Shown here one piece after another: positions 56,201-63,925 of a stretch of DNA of 64,000 nt. Under the pieces are notes generated by a model. That model saw only the letters and a program-made list of their open reading frames with translations. It ran no database searches and was not told where the DNA came from. The position numbers and the translations under genes are program-made. Position 1 is the stretch's first letter; the number at the start of each line of letters is the position of its first letter. The stretch spans positions 1 to 64,000 of the forward strand of contig JACCGJ010016451.1 in the NCBI GenBank assembly GCA_013407085.1, written 5' to 3'. Source of the DNA: Atriophallophorus winterbourni (Eukaryota; Platyhelminthes; Trematoda; Plagiorchiida; Microphallidae).

Positions 56201-59200
56201 TTCATCTGTATTTTCACTGTTCGTATCACTAACGAATCTGTGCGCCCGGCAACTTGATGGTGTCCAAGCTCGTTGCTGATTCTCATATTATGCGGTATTG
56301 TCTTACCACAAGCTTGTCATTCCGTTCATACTTAGTTGTACTCCGTGGTGATAATGACTTTTTCGTAACAGTAAAACCAATCAAATGAAAAGAACTGCTC
56401 ACCATTCGCATAACTTTTTTTAACCAAAGAAACCCGATTTCTGTTAAAGCTTCAAAAATTATCACCGGAATCGTCGTTCAATACTACGCTACTTGACTAC
56501 CCGCATCCGCCGGTCGGTTAAACCAAATTTCACCGCGACCGAATCGTTCATTCCACCGAACCCGAGTACTCACTTCATTCTGGGACCAATGGATAGAACT
56601 GTTGTCAACATGATCCTGCAGAAACACACTGTTTCCTTGACGGGCAGTGGTGAAGCTGGCACGAAACATGTGCCGAGTCCTTTGTGTTTGTGGTCACTAC
56701 TACCGCACGAGGGCCGCGTCTCGGTGTGTCATTTCACCATGCATCGTGTCACCTCTGCGATCCGCGCTGCCTCCGACCTGGTGGCCGTCGCTACAGCTGC
56801 AAACAAAGTTGCTGATCGTGCGACGTCAACTAATCTGGATCATATGGAACTCGGCGAAGAAGCGGCTTCCCGCTTAGAGATGGAAGAAGATGAAATACGC
56901 CAAGCCTTGTTAAAACATCAGAAACGCAGAGGGCATGGTTCTGAGGAGAATCCTATGTTGCCACCGGAGGCAGAACCAATAAGATCGAAAGACCTCATGT
57001 TGTATCAGGTAATTTTCTATTTTTGAAGTTCACAATGTTTATTGTGGAAGCACTTGACTCAAGTTTCGTTCATATGCTATTCTATAAAAAAAGCTTTAAT
57101 TACATAACAATTCTGTCTAGTGTTGGAGAAGCATAGGCGTGCAACAGCACGCCAACGTATTTGAATTTGACAGTTTTTCAGCTAATTGAATGTCATTTTG
57201 AAATGAAGGCTCTTATCCATGGTTGTTCAGGTCTTCCAATTTTGTAATTCCTCCATTTTTCGTTTGCATCCTGACAGTGGTGGCACATGCTCAACCTTTT
57301 AGATCACGCACGAATGTGCAATTTTGCGCAGGTGACATCGCGCTAAATTGATGTGCCACAGGTGGTCGTGAACTACATGTGGAAACATTTTTTCTCAAGG
57401 CCTGGCCAACCTGACATTATCTAAACCCATGCGCACTCTTTGTGCGGCAGTTTGCCTGGATCCAGGATTGCGCTTATTACATGCACACCAGGTCATTCTG
57501 TAAGTATGTATGAGAGCACAAGCCTGATCCAGGCAACGTGCCACACAGCCACAGACTGCACATGGGCTAAAATACTGTCAGGTTGCCCCGGTCTAGATAG
57601 ATATGAAGAAGAAAATATTAATAGGGATGGTGGTGAGTCTCCAGCATGTTTCAGCATGCAGCTTGCCTCCTGTGACCAATCAATTTAGCACGATGTTAGG
57701 CGCACAGCACGAAGTACTGCATGTATGCATATCTGTGCGTGTTTCAACCGGACGTAGGCGTTTCAATCTCATATTTTTGTCTCCCGTTCTATCAGTTTCG
57801 TTATTTTTCTTTGTCACCCCATTTATCTGGGCGTTATTTTAGCTATGGTTTTTCCACAGACTGTTCCACTCCATGCCATCGCTGTACTGCTGTCGTTGAG
57901 GATTCTCATGATGTACAGATAATCGCTTTGTATTACGAATTCTCCACCACTTTGCCTTAATGCTCCCTAATGTTGTCTAGGCCTGGGCAACCTGACAGTA
58001 TCTTAGCCCACGTGCAGTCTCTGACTTAGCGCACTTTGCCTGGATCAGGCTTGTGCTTTCATACCAATGCTGGAGCTTGATCAATTCCACTGACTTACAT
58101 GTTTGATCTACATAATCGCTAATCTTCGATTGCTATGTGGTGGTCTCGGGATGATCTAGCTGGCCTACTTGGGACAAGAAAGCCATTAAGTCATTGTGTA
58201 AAAAAGCTCGACCAATTTGTTCATCGAAGCGAATCCTGTAATTAGAATTAACTGTTACGTATTGACAACCGCCGTTGTAGTTAGAGGGTTTTCGGTTTCG
58301 ATCTGGTTCACGCAAACCTTACGAAATCACCTAAGCAGTAAGCGTGCGGATGATTTAAAATGAAAGTTTGGTTATGTTGAACAATGGCTTTGCGTGGTCT
58401 TCTTAAATTCTTCACTCGGTGATCTCATTATCATTTATCGAATATATCTTTGCGCGCAGAAGCTCTTTACTCTGGCCTCGTAGTTAGATAAATATTACAT
58501 CGATATCCTTTGGATGATCAATTTTTTAACGCAAGGTGAGTACTTGCTAGGTGTGGAATGCTACAGTGCTTCTGTATTCCACAGGAAACACTATATTTAA
58601 TTGATTTGCCACTGGCAATAAGCTGTATGCGGAAACCCTGGAGTCTATTATTCTCTCATTCACATATCTATCTAGTCCTGGAAAACTTGAAAGTATCTTT
58701 AACAGCGTGTTTGTGTTGCAATTCGCGTGCATATATGCTTAATTTATATTGCTTGTCGCTACGGTTTATCTATGTATTTATCAAATCACAAGCATGGATA
58801 AAAAAAGTCCCGCAGTCAACGACTGCGCATTCGCTAAAATATCAGGAATCAGTGATTTCCTTCTTTTGGGTGGACTACCATGCGACGCTTACAAACTGTC
58901 TGGCCGAAGCTTGTTAGTTTTAAGGTGCCAGGCTCCAACCGTACACCTTCCCTTAGTAAAAACATTTCGGTAGCCTTGAGGGAGCCACGATTGTGGTTTT
59001 ATGTTTCTGACCACTCAGACTAGTCAGTTTTGCTATCCATCTCAAATTCTGGTAATGCTGAATTGAGTTAGCCAGTAGTGTCATTGTTAAAAACACGTTC
59101 GTCATGAGCTTGGTTTCGTATCTAACATTCATCCTGGTTTAATTGATTTTCTTTCAGGTTGGCATCCGTCGATTCGTTGCTGCTCCCATCTATTCGACGC

Positions 59201-59928
59201 AAACGACAAACCACACAGAGAAAGCGAAGTTTGAACAGTTTTTCCCTGCCAACGATACCACCATGGTTGCAACCGTTTACGCTCCCGTGATGTACGCGCC
59301 TGCTAATGTGCTACAATTCCGTGTACGGGTAGATGAAGTAAGTGCTACTTTCACACGTCGCAACTCTGCCATACTTGTCATTTAACATTGGAGTCGGATT
59401 TTTTTTATTTAGGATGATGACGGAAATATTGGATGTCCATACGTTGGGGAATTGGTCGCTACGGGCAACCTGCATTCCGTGGATCCGATGCGACTAATCA
59501 TCAAACGCATTTTCCTCTCTGGCCATCCTTACAAAATTAGCCAGCGAAATGCAGTGGTACGATTCATGTTCTTCAATCCAACCGATGTCGAATACTTCAA
59601 ACCGGTTGCACTACAAACGAAAACCGGAGCTGTCGGTCATATCAAGGAGCCGGTTGGCACACATGGTTACATGAAATGTGTATTCGACCGTCCACTCCAG
59701 GCGTCTGATGTCGTTCTAATGCCGTTGTACAAGCGAGTGTTCCCCAAGTGGGTCTATCAGCCCATCATTCGCAAAGTTTTGGAAATGCAAACGGCAGTGA
59801 ACAAGCAAACGCTGCGATCGAACGATTGGACGTGGCAGGAGACCGCGGACACACTGCAGCTCAGTCGACCTGAACGCCTTCGAAAAGAAGATGAGAACTT
59901 GTTAAAAACAATGAGCGTCTTTGCTTGA
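44168..59928 (+). CDS. TSR1: Pre-rRNA-processing protein TSR1 homologue (multi-exon gene)
   Basis: TSR1 is a nucleolar GTPase-like factor needed for 40S subunit maturation. Exons: 44168-44275, 46624-46686, 46718-47128, 47304-47330 or 47345, 48521-48719, 50001-50291, (50884-50907?), 51706-51980, 55420-55547, 56450-57008, 59158-59337, 59413-59928. The placed exons have GT/AG borders and agree in phase. Hallmarks are the N-terminus HRNGPLKQQNKKHK, FLSCLYAQGL, GPLRGAPLFL with HLSGWGDFPI, an acidic segment ending ARMEEMFPDE, RTRFSKYRSLPRF, GIRRFVAAPIYS, MVATVYAPVMYAPANVL, VDPMRLIIKRIFLSGHP, HIKEPVGTHGYMKC and LYKRVFPKW. Total is about 920 residues, longer than the human protein of about 804, partly through an insertion in exon 10. 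Part of the region between exons 6 and 8 of human TSR1 was not found. Introns carry SINE-like repeats and a Penelope-like element. Poly(A) signals lie at 60200 and 60215. A LINE tail lies 35 bp upstream. Confidence 0.9.
45178..45365 (+). repeat. SINE-like repeat, copy 1 (TSR1 intron 1)
   Basis: Contains GCGTGCTAAATTG, GATACGCTGGAGTC, TCTAGGCCTGGGCAACCTGA and GCACTTTGCCTGG, ending CTTGTGCTTTCA. This order of motifs defines the family; unit length is about 200-230 bp. Confidence 0.7.
45445..45630 (-). repeat. SINE-like repeat, copy 2, minus strand
   Basis: Reverse complement of the same motifs (CAGCGTGTTTCCGCATGCAG, CACAGTCAGAGCC); diverged. Confidence 0.6.
46624..46686 (+). CDS. TSR1: TSR1 exon 2
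   Basis: 21 codons, ISNKRERRLMSKQKRLILAK plus T, basic as in the family. Acceptor TTCACAG, donor GTAAGC. Phase 0 at both ends. Confidence 0.75.
46718..47128 (+). CDS. TSR1: TSR1 exon 3
   Basis: 137 codons from LKNLVSAQGDENNPIWCTLI to GNLKEIKRSLE, the start of the GTPase-like domain; FLSCLYAQGL is the best-conserved block. The intron before it is 31 bp (46687-46717). Donor probably GTGGTT at 47129. Confidence 0.85.
47304..47345 (+). CDS. TSR1: TSR1 exon 4 (short; end uncertain)
   Basis: Acceptor TATTTCAG. ASLSNYLRF then either a donor GTCTCG at 47331 or GTGCAT at 47346; both keep phase 0 to exon 5. Fits the family spacing before the RFP motif. Confidence 0.6.
48521..48719 (+). CDS. TSR1: TSR1 exon 5
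   Basis: Acceptor TTTCTCTAG, donor GTTAGT. Reads SRFPVPENNIYPLN, AHAINLLRHIT and KSVGAFRN, matching RFPxDKLxxLDT, LLRQLA and LAFRD of human TSR1. Ends with one extra base. Confidence 0.75.
48965..49190 (+). repeat. SINE-like repeat, copy 3 (TSR1 intron 5)
   Basis: Nearly full length, from GAATGCGCAATCGTGCAATA to CAGGCTTTTGCTTTC. Confidence 0.7.
50001..50291 (+). CDS. TSR1: TSR1 exon 6
   Basis: Acceptor CTAATTTAG, donor GTATTG. Starts with two bases that complete a codon. TVYLSVEGPLRGAPLFLCDQ and GPLLHLSGWGDFPISS match the KISGYVRGQTLNVNRLLHI...GYGDFQ block (beta-barrel domain). Ends with one extra base. Confidence 0.85.
50884..50907 (+). CDS. TSR1: TSR1 candidate micro-exon 7
   Basis: 24 bp between a good acceptor (GTCTTTACCAG) and a perfect donor (GTGAGT); its phase fits exon 6 and exon 8 exactly (SECKARL). 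No sequence similarity supports it, and human TSR1 has about 100 more residues here, so other exons may have been missed. Confidence 0.25.
51706..51980 (+). CDS. TSR1: TSR1 exon 8 (acidic segment)
   Basis: Acceptor CACGCTTTAG, donor GTGAGT. EMDDSDCSNPFGSAEPSSED and further Glu/Asp-rich sequence, ending RFRNARMEEMFPDE, which matches QERLEEMFPDE of human TSR1. Starts with two bases, ends in phase 0. Confidence 0.85.
52140..52375 (+). repeat. SINE-like repeat, copy 4
   Basis: Full-length copy, from GTGCAATCGTGCAGCATTTC to CAGGCTTGTGCTTTCATACA, followed by a short CATA-type tail. Confidence 0.75.
52435..52692 (-). mobile_element. LINE ORF2 C-terminal fragment, minus strand
   Basis: Reads RPLGRCHLRYKDVYKTDMKT and LGIDPASWEELALDRSHWRH, a motif (RYKDxxKxxMKxxGIDPxSWE...DRxxWR) common at the end of many animal LINE ORF2 proteins. 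An inverted related copy lies at 60222-60400. It sits in TSR1 intron 8. Confidence 0.6.
53705..53915 (+). repeat. SINE-like repeat, copy 5
   Basis: From GTGCAATCGTGCAGTACTTC to CGGGCTTGTGATTTCATACC; full length. Confidence 0.75.
53990..55400 (-). mobile_element. Penelope-like element, minus strand, in TSR1 intron 8
   Basis: The minus strand at 55256-55326 encodes KPKLWWRYVDEAFAITKREH with LERF, the RT catalytic block of Penelope-like elements (usually WWRYVDDTF). At 54492-54830 it encodes NSTYRIKFKGLSVYGVYIEQ and TSRELHTKIEEH, a degraded GIY-YIG endonuclease (family: VYxIxC...YIGQTGRxLxxRxxEH). A terminal region at about 54000-54420 recurs in the opposite orientation at 63530-63920. The coding frames are broken. 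Confidence 0.7.
54070..54097 (-). ncRNA. Hammerhead-ribozyme-like core in Penelope-like terminus
   Basis: The minus strand reads CUGACGA, then a short stem (CUUCU-GUC-AGAAG), then GAAAC. This is the order of the hammerhead core (CUGANGA, stem II, GAAA). The same core is at 63845-63874. Stem III and a proper cleavage triplet are not clear, so catalysis is doubtful for this copy. Confidence 0.4.
55420..55547 (+). CDS. TSR1: TSR1 exon 9
   Basis: Acceptor GTGACTCAG, donor GTGAGT. VETPPSIPARTRFSKYRSLP then RFQGSVWPTDNDQFPSHFEN, equal to VDTPRDVAARIRFQKYRGLK...SPWDPKENLPQDYARI. Ends with two extra bases. Confidence 0.85.
55750..55950 (+). repeat. SINE-like repeat, copy 6
   Basis: Between TSR1 exons 9 and 10; includes GAGTGCAACTGTGCTGTG, CTGTCTAGGCCGTACATTAT and GTCTGGCTTGTGATTTCATA. 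A 3' fragment of another copy follows at about 56155-56205. Confidence 0.65.
56450..57008 (+). CDS. TSR1: TSR1 exon 10
   Basis: Acceptor CTGTTAAAG; the first base completes a Cys codon. FKNYHRNRRSILRYL aligns with FQNFTNTRKSIFKEV, and PLCLWSLLPHEGRVSVCHF with PLIAFSLLPHEQKMSVLNM. Roughly 90 residues from HRVTSAIRAASDLVAVATAA to EPIRSKDLMLYQ replace about 30 in human. Donor GTAATT; phase 0. Confidence 0.85.
57300..57480 (+). repeat. SINE-like repeat, copy 7
   Basis: Motifs CACGAATGTGCAATTTTGC, CAAGGCCTGGCCAACCTGAC and GCAGTTTGCCTGGATCCAGG. Lies head-to-head with copy 8. Confidence 0.6.
57505..57725 (-). repeat. SINE-like repeat, copy 8, minus strand
   Basis: Starts GAGCACAAGCCTGATCCAGG and includes CTGTCAGGTTGCCCCGGTCT and CATGTTTCAGCATGCAGC, the reverse complement of the family. 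Confidence 0.7.
57975..58065 (+). repeat. SINE-like repeat, copy 9 (3' half)
   Basis: TTGTCTAGGCCTGGGCAACC to CAGGCTTGTGCTTTCATACC; 5' half missing. Confidence 0.7.
58550..58705 (+). repeat. SINE-like repeat, copy 10 (5' part)
   Basis: GTGGAATGCTACAGTGCTTC, GCAATAAGCTGTATGCGGAA and TCTAGTCCTGGAAAACTTGA; 3' end lost. Confidence 0.55.
59158..59337 (+). CDS. TSR1: TSR1 exon 11
   Basis: 60 codons: VGIRRFVAAPIYSTQTTNHT, KFEQFFPANDTTMVATVYAP and NVLQFRVRVDE. Acceptor TTTCTTTCAG, donor GTAAGT. Phase 0. Confidence 0.9.
59413..59928 (+). CDS. TSR1: TSR1 exon 12 (last)
   Basis: 172 codons including TGA. ATGNLHSVDPMRLIIKRIFL, SQRNAVVRFMFFNPTDVEYF, GHIKEPVGTHGYMKCVFDRP and LMPLYKRVFPKWVYQPI are near-identical to the family C-terminus. 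Acceptor TTATTTAG. Confidence 0.92.
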   Translation, partial: DDDGNIGCPYVGELVATGNLHSVDPMRLIIKRIFLSGHPYKISQRNAVVRFMFFNPTDVEYFKPVALQTKTGAVGHIKEPVGTHGYMKCVFDRPLQASDVVLMPLYKRVFPKWVYQPIIRKVLEMQTAVNKQTLRSNDWTWQETADTLQLSRPERLRKEDENLLKTMSVFA

Positions 59929-60199
59929 ACCTGCTTCACTGGGTTACAATGCTTTTAGTTATTTTACTACGTGATCTTGGATGTAACCTGTTCCTGAAGA
60001 ATTATTTTGTTCTTGGATTTTTTCCTTTCGCGCGGCGAAAATGCGAATAATCATAAGAAAGAGCAAACAATTTGTCATTTTGCAGTTTAGTGCGTAAAAG
60101 AGTTCTGACGGTCATGTGTTTAAATGTTTGTTTCTAGTTTATTTACAATTAAAGATGTGGCAAGGATCACGAAGTCTATCAATCTTATGACAGTCGCGA

Positions 60200-60220
60200 A
60201 ATAAAACTGGGTGTAATAAA
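60200..60220 (+). terminator. TSR1 polyadenylation signals
   Basis: AATAAA at 60200-60205 and again at 60215-60220, about 270-290 bp after the TSR1 stop codon. Sequence after this is a LINE fragment. Confidence 0.55.
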
Positions 60221-60221
60221 A

Positions 60222-60400
60222 AGGCTCTTGGCATTGACCCCGCGAGCTGGGAAGAACTTGATCTTGACCGCTTACTTTGGAGGCATTGTGTAAAGCGTCG
60301 CCTGCAATCTGGGGAGGAGCAGATACAGCTCTTGGCTGCTGATCACGCCGCCGGCGTGTAACTGATGCAATACAACCGAGTTCTGAATATCGTTGCCAGC
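60222..60400 (+). mobile_element. LINE ORF2 C-terminal fragment, plus strand
   Basis: Encodes ALGIDPASWEELDLDRLLWR and GEEQIQLLAADHAAGV, the plus-strand counterpart of 52435-52692. Truncated on both sides. Confidence 0.6.
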
Positions 60401-60419
60401 GCTGCGAGAGAGATTGTTC

Positions 60420-61080
60420 CTCCCGAATCGGATTGTTTAGTCATTCAAAAAGCTGTAAAACATGAAAATTCATTTGATTGTGATGTACATCCATGGTCGA
60501 CGTCGACCGAAAGAGGCCAACAACAACGATAAAAAGGGGTCAGACAGCCTAGTCATTTCACCACATGAACCTGTGGAAACGTGGTTAACTGAACCACTCC
60601 TTGAATTTAACCATGCGAACGAGCATTGGTTACTCTTAGGGTTAACATGACAGTTAGCTGGCGTGCAAACATGTTAAGCGTTATCGCATTATTCTCATGC
60701 ACCATTGTTTCACGAATTTGTGGCCACATCTAAAGTGAACGATGATATAATTTTTTCCGAATTTGTAGTACCATAGATCAACATCCAATCGGTATGATTT
60801 GCGGTTCGCTCCAAATTTTCAACTTCCCATGGTATATATCTTGAAACGTGACCCAGTAAGTGTGCACTGACAAATTTGTGTTCTTTGAATTGTCCAACAA
60901 GGGGGGAATACTCCGTAGATTGATAGCACGTATTGTATACCACTGTTTTTCTCCACGATTATTTGCGGTTGCCCACGCTGTAGTTCAAAGCGGGACAGTT
61001 GCTCGACCATTCTCTTTTTATTGATTAGTGCCTGATGAGATGCTATCTGCAATACTTGTAGCGATACATTGATCTTTATC
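60420..61080. other. Intergenic stretch without recognisable feature
   Basis: Between the LINE fragment and SINE-like copies; only short, unsupported reading frames. Confidence 0.35.
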
Positions 61081-61084
61081 ACGG

Positions 61085-61205
61085 GCGTGCGATTGTGCAG
61101 TATTTCATTCTTGCACAGGTAACGTCGTTCTAAACTGATCAGCAATCGGTAGTAAGCTGCATGCGGAAATACGCTGTAGTCTAAGTGAAATTTCTATTTT
61201 CCTCT
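61085..61205 (+). repeat. SINE-like repeat, copy 11 (5' half)
   Basis: GTGCGATTGTGCAGTATTTC and GTAGTAAGCTGCATGCGGAA; truncated at the 3' side. Confidence 0.6.
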
Positions 61206-61264
61206 ATGAGGCACTAGTTAAGCCAAGTCGGCGCTTAGCGCGAATGCGAGATGATGAGTGCCTA

Positions 61265-61455
61265 CTCCACGGCTGTATAGCTAATTTGCCATCGGTAGTG
61301 AGCTGCATGCGAGTACATGTTTGAGTTTCACTGCCATTGCTATTTTCCTTTCCCATATCTGTCTAGGCCTGGTCAACCTGACAGTATCTCAGTCCACACG
61401 CAGTCTCTGACTGTGCAGCACTTTACCTGGGTCAGGCATGTGCTTTCGTACATAC
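61265..61455 (+). repeat. SINE-like repeat, copy 12
   Basis: CTGTATAGCTAATTTGCC, TCTAGGCCTGGTCAACCTGA and GGCATGTGCTTTCGTACATA, then a short CATA tail. Confidence 0.7.
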
Positions 61456-61514
61456 AGATACTTGAATGCACGATGTTCGAATAAAGAGTCGGAGTAATTA
61501 TCGGTGAATGAATG

Positions 61515-61680
61515 AATGAAAGCACAAGCCTGATCCAGGCAAAGTGCTGTGCAGTCACAGACTGCACGTGGGCTAAGATACCGTCAGGTTGCCCAGGCCT
61601 AGACATATATGAGGGGTTAAATAGAAATGATACTCCAGCGTGTTTCAGCATGCAGCTCACTATCGTTGGCCGATGTTAAC
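61515..61680 (-). repeat. SINE-like repeat, copy 13, minus strand
   Basis: Begins AAAGCACAAGCCTGATCCAG and includes CAGGTTGCCCAGGCCTAGAC. A GAAT repeat before it is the tail. Confidence 0.7.
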
Positions 61681-62011
61681 CGGATGAGAGTAAGCAACCC
61701 TAAAATGGCAGTGTAGTGTATGCGCGGTGAACGTGAGCAACAAAGCGTTAGCCATAGGTGTTTTAAGCGCCTGACCAGGAATAATTGTGACTCTGTATTT
61801 GAGCACAACGATTCGTTGCGCAAAATCTTTTCTGTGGTTTCACATTCAAACCACGATTAACACTAAAGCTGTCTCCAACCCATAATAGCAAACCACGATA
61901 CTAATTGGTGGTGCTTCAAAAATGCGGTATTTGCTCTGCCAATAAGCCCCATGGAAATTGGTATCAAATTATGGTAAAAAGGATAAACCAAAATTTCTCG
62001 GAAAACGTAAA

Positions 62012-62641
62012 TCACTTTTTCTGAAAGGAAATAACATTGTACAAAGTAAACACATCCCATTGTTCACTGGAAAGTGTCCCGAGGTATCGACAGTTCATGG
62101 CATGCTCGTTATCAGCAAAGGCTGTTTCCACATGTCTATAGTTTGTATGAAGATCATGTACATCGGGTAGCTGATCAACAGATAAAGTCTCTAGTGCATT
62201 CATTCGCAGCAACAAGTCTCGTGGATTCTGCCTTCCGTGGGTGGATTTAAGCGATTCCCAGAAGAACTGTGCGAAAGGAGTCGGTTCAGACGTTGCTACG
62301 AGCGAATGCTCTTTGGCGAGGTGACACAGAAGTTGCGGATAGATTAGAAACTCCGGGCAGTCCACAACACCTTCGAGCTGGAAATCGTACCGAGCACCAA
62401 ACAGTGGAAAAGCTAGTCTGGTTTCGTCTCGCCCAGTGTCGGTTCTGCAAACCGAGAATGATTCGGGCGGGAAGTTGATCGAGTAGAGTGAATTTCCAAA
62501 GCGGACACTTTTATCATCCGCATGGGAATCACTAAATGCTTTGTTAGCACGGCGGACGATTTCAAAAGCATTTGGAATGGTGGCAATGAAGTAACCACCA
62601 GGACGTAGTGATTGACTCACGTTGGAAAGCAGTGCATGAGC
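62012..62641 (-). CDS. RNMT: mRNA cap guanine-N7 methyltransferase, last exon
   Basis: RNMT transfers a methyl group from S-adenosylmethionine to N7 of the mRNA cap guanine in the nucleus. This exon gives the C-terminal half. ALLSNVSQSLRPGGYFIATI and PNAFEIVRRANKAFSDS match [20 protein letters not shown] of the human enzyme. FGNSLYSINF, FGARYDFQLEGVVDCPEFLI and YPQLLCHLAKEH match FGNEIYTVKF and the [20 protein letters not shown] block. LLLRMNALE and RYLGTLSSEQWDVFTLYNVI match LGTLSKSEWEATSIYLVF at the C-terminus. The exon begins after an acceptor (CAACCTCTTCAG on the minus strand) at 62642-62643; the open frame continues into the intron to 62701. Earlier exons with the SAM-binding motif lie at higher coordinates and were not recognised in this window. 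Confidence 0.88.
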   Translation of the reverse strand, partial: AHALLSNVSQSLRPGGYFIATIPNAFEIVRRANKAFSDSHADDKSVRFGNSLYSINFPPESFSVCRTDTGRDETRLAFPLFGARYDFQLEGVVDCPEFLIYPQLLCHLAKEHSLVATSEPTPFAQFFWESLKSTHGRQNPRDLLLRMNALETLSVDQLPDVHDLHTNYRHVETAFADNEHAMNCRYLGTLSSEQWDVFTLYNVISFQKK

Positions 62642-62884
62642 CTGAAGAGGTTGATATAATGAGATCAGATACATCACAAATGAAAGTAATCTTTTAAACA
62701 CATGGGAAATAGCAATGGCAAATCTAGTCTGAAATCACACGAGCGTCAAATGTAAGTTTAACGATTTACATCTAATGGAAAAGGACGATGAGGATAGCGC
62801 ATTGTTAGTTTCTATTGGGTTGATGTATTCAACATTAAAATCAATCAGCGATTAGGTATCCAATGGGATACAGGCCGCGAGCTA

Positions 62885-63450
62885 CCGTATTTGCCGGTGT
62901 ATAAGTCGACCTTTTTCGATCAAAAATCGACCTCGACTTATACACCGAGTCATGAAATTCAACTTCTTATTCATCCCTTCTACTGAGGATAGAGAAGACC
63001 AAGAAGATGCCCTTTATGACGACAGACTAAACGAAAATGAATGGAACGAGCTTCTTGGATACGGTGAAGATGGAGACGGTGACGACGATGAAGATGGTGA
63101 CGATGAAGACGGATTTTGAACTCTATGTATTTATAATTCTAATTTACGGTATTGTTTCTTAGCAAAAAATAAACCGCTTTCTAAGAGTGTTCATTGTTGT
63201 TAGTCTCTCTCGGCGCGTAATATCACAGAGTAAAAAGTTAATAGTATTAAAAATGGCGTATAGATCGCTCGCTACAAACTCGCGAATTTGAACACATTTA
63301 GTCAATAAATTTCGCTATATTTTAAAGTTTAAGATAATGAAACAATTGAGCTCGACTTATACAAAGGATATATCATAAAATCGAAAATTTCCGTCGAATT
63401 TTAGGGGGTCGACTTATACAACGAGTCGACTTATACACCGGCAAATACGG
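62885..63450. mobile_element. 566-bp non-autonomous DNA transposon with perfect 26-bp TIRs and TA target duplication
   Basis: The left end begins CCGTATTTGCCGGTGTATAA and goes on to GTCGAC (62885-62910). The right end (63425-63450) is its exact reverse complement. TA flanks both sides (62883-62884 and 63451-63452). Extra GTCGACTTATAC-like motifs lie just inside both ends. It carries a short acidic reading frame and an AATAAA. TA duplication and TIRs fit the Tc1/mariner/pogo superfamily, though the superfamily is inferred. Confidence 0.85.
62952..63119 (+). pseudogene. Acidic C-terminal remnant, probably of a transposase
   Basis: 55 codons from ATG to TGA: MKFNFLFIPSTEDREDQEDA, then LNENEWNELLGYG and a Glu/Asp/Gly run ending DEDGF. 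AATAAA follows at 63168-63173. Acidic C-termini are known in pogo/Tigger-type transposases; that this is one is inferred from position inside the transposon. Confidence 0.45.
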
Positions 63451-63529
63451 TAATAAAGAGATGCCGACTGCGGTATCAACCCATGACAATAGATAGTATA
63501 ATTATCAGAGATTTCAAGAATGTTTAAAA

Positions 63530-63925
63530 CAAAAGTAAATAGTAAATAGTTTTTATTCACCTTATGCCTCCTAGTTAATTAGATTTTTTTCTTCGAAAAT
63601 AGCTTAACCTTAGCCCCGTTAGTTATGTACTTTTACGCATGTGGGCCGCTGTGTCAACTGACCTCGACCGTTTTCACTTGTATTAGATTGACGTGGATAC
63701 ACACTAGGAGGAAAATCCACCACTGATCCTGGTCATTCCCACGAGACGTGACGCACTGTAGGCTGTTTACTGGTAAGGTCAAATCAGTGGTGGGGAGTTG
63801 ACTAGTACTTAATCATGTTCCCTCTCCTGACTATCACCCTTGGTCTGACGAAGCTTCTGTATCAGAAGTGAAACGTTACGCAAAAACATCTCTAACCGAT
63901 TTCACTCAAATTTCTTTGCATTATG
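63530..63925 (+). mobile_element. Penelope-like element terminal region, plus strand
   Basis: Shares a long colinear match with the reverse complement of 54000-54420: AGTTAATTAGATTTTTTTCT, ACTTTTACGCATGTGGGC, CACCACTGATCCTGG, GACTATCACCCTTGGTCTGA. Coding parts are not present. Confidence 0.65.
63845..63874 (+). ncRNA. Hammerhead-ribozyme-like core
   Basis: CUGACGA (63845-63851), AG, a 6-bp stem CUUCUG-UAU-CAGAAG (63854-63868), U, then GAAAC (63870-63874). UUGGU just before the core could pair with ACCGA about 30 nt downstream as stem I. Stem III and a clear NUH cleavage triplet are not seen. Hammerheads are known in termini of Penelope-like elements. Confidence 0.45.

Noticed and set aside
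55750..58065. tRNA or 7SL origin of the SINE-like repeat
   Set aside because: I looked for A-box and B-box motifs and a tRNA-like fold in the 5' half and could not support them.
62641..62701. RNMT coding sequence up to the first Met of the open frame
   Set aside because: Similarity starts exactly after a good splice acceptor; the Phe/Leu-rich stretch before it is intron sequence.
63845..63900. A complete, functional hammerhead ribozyme
   Set aside because: The core and stem II are clear, but stem III and an NUH cleavage triplet are not, so only a hammerhead-like core is reported.
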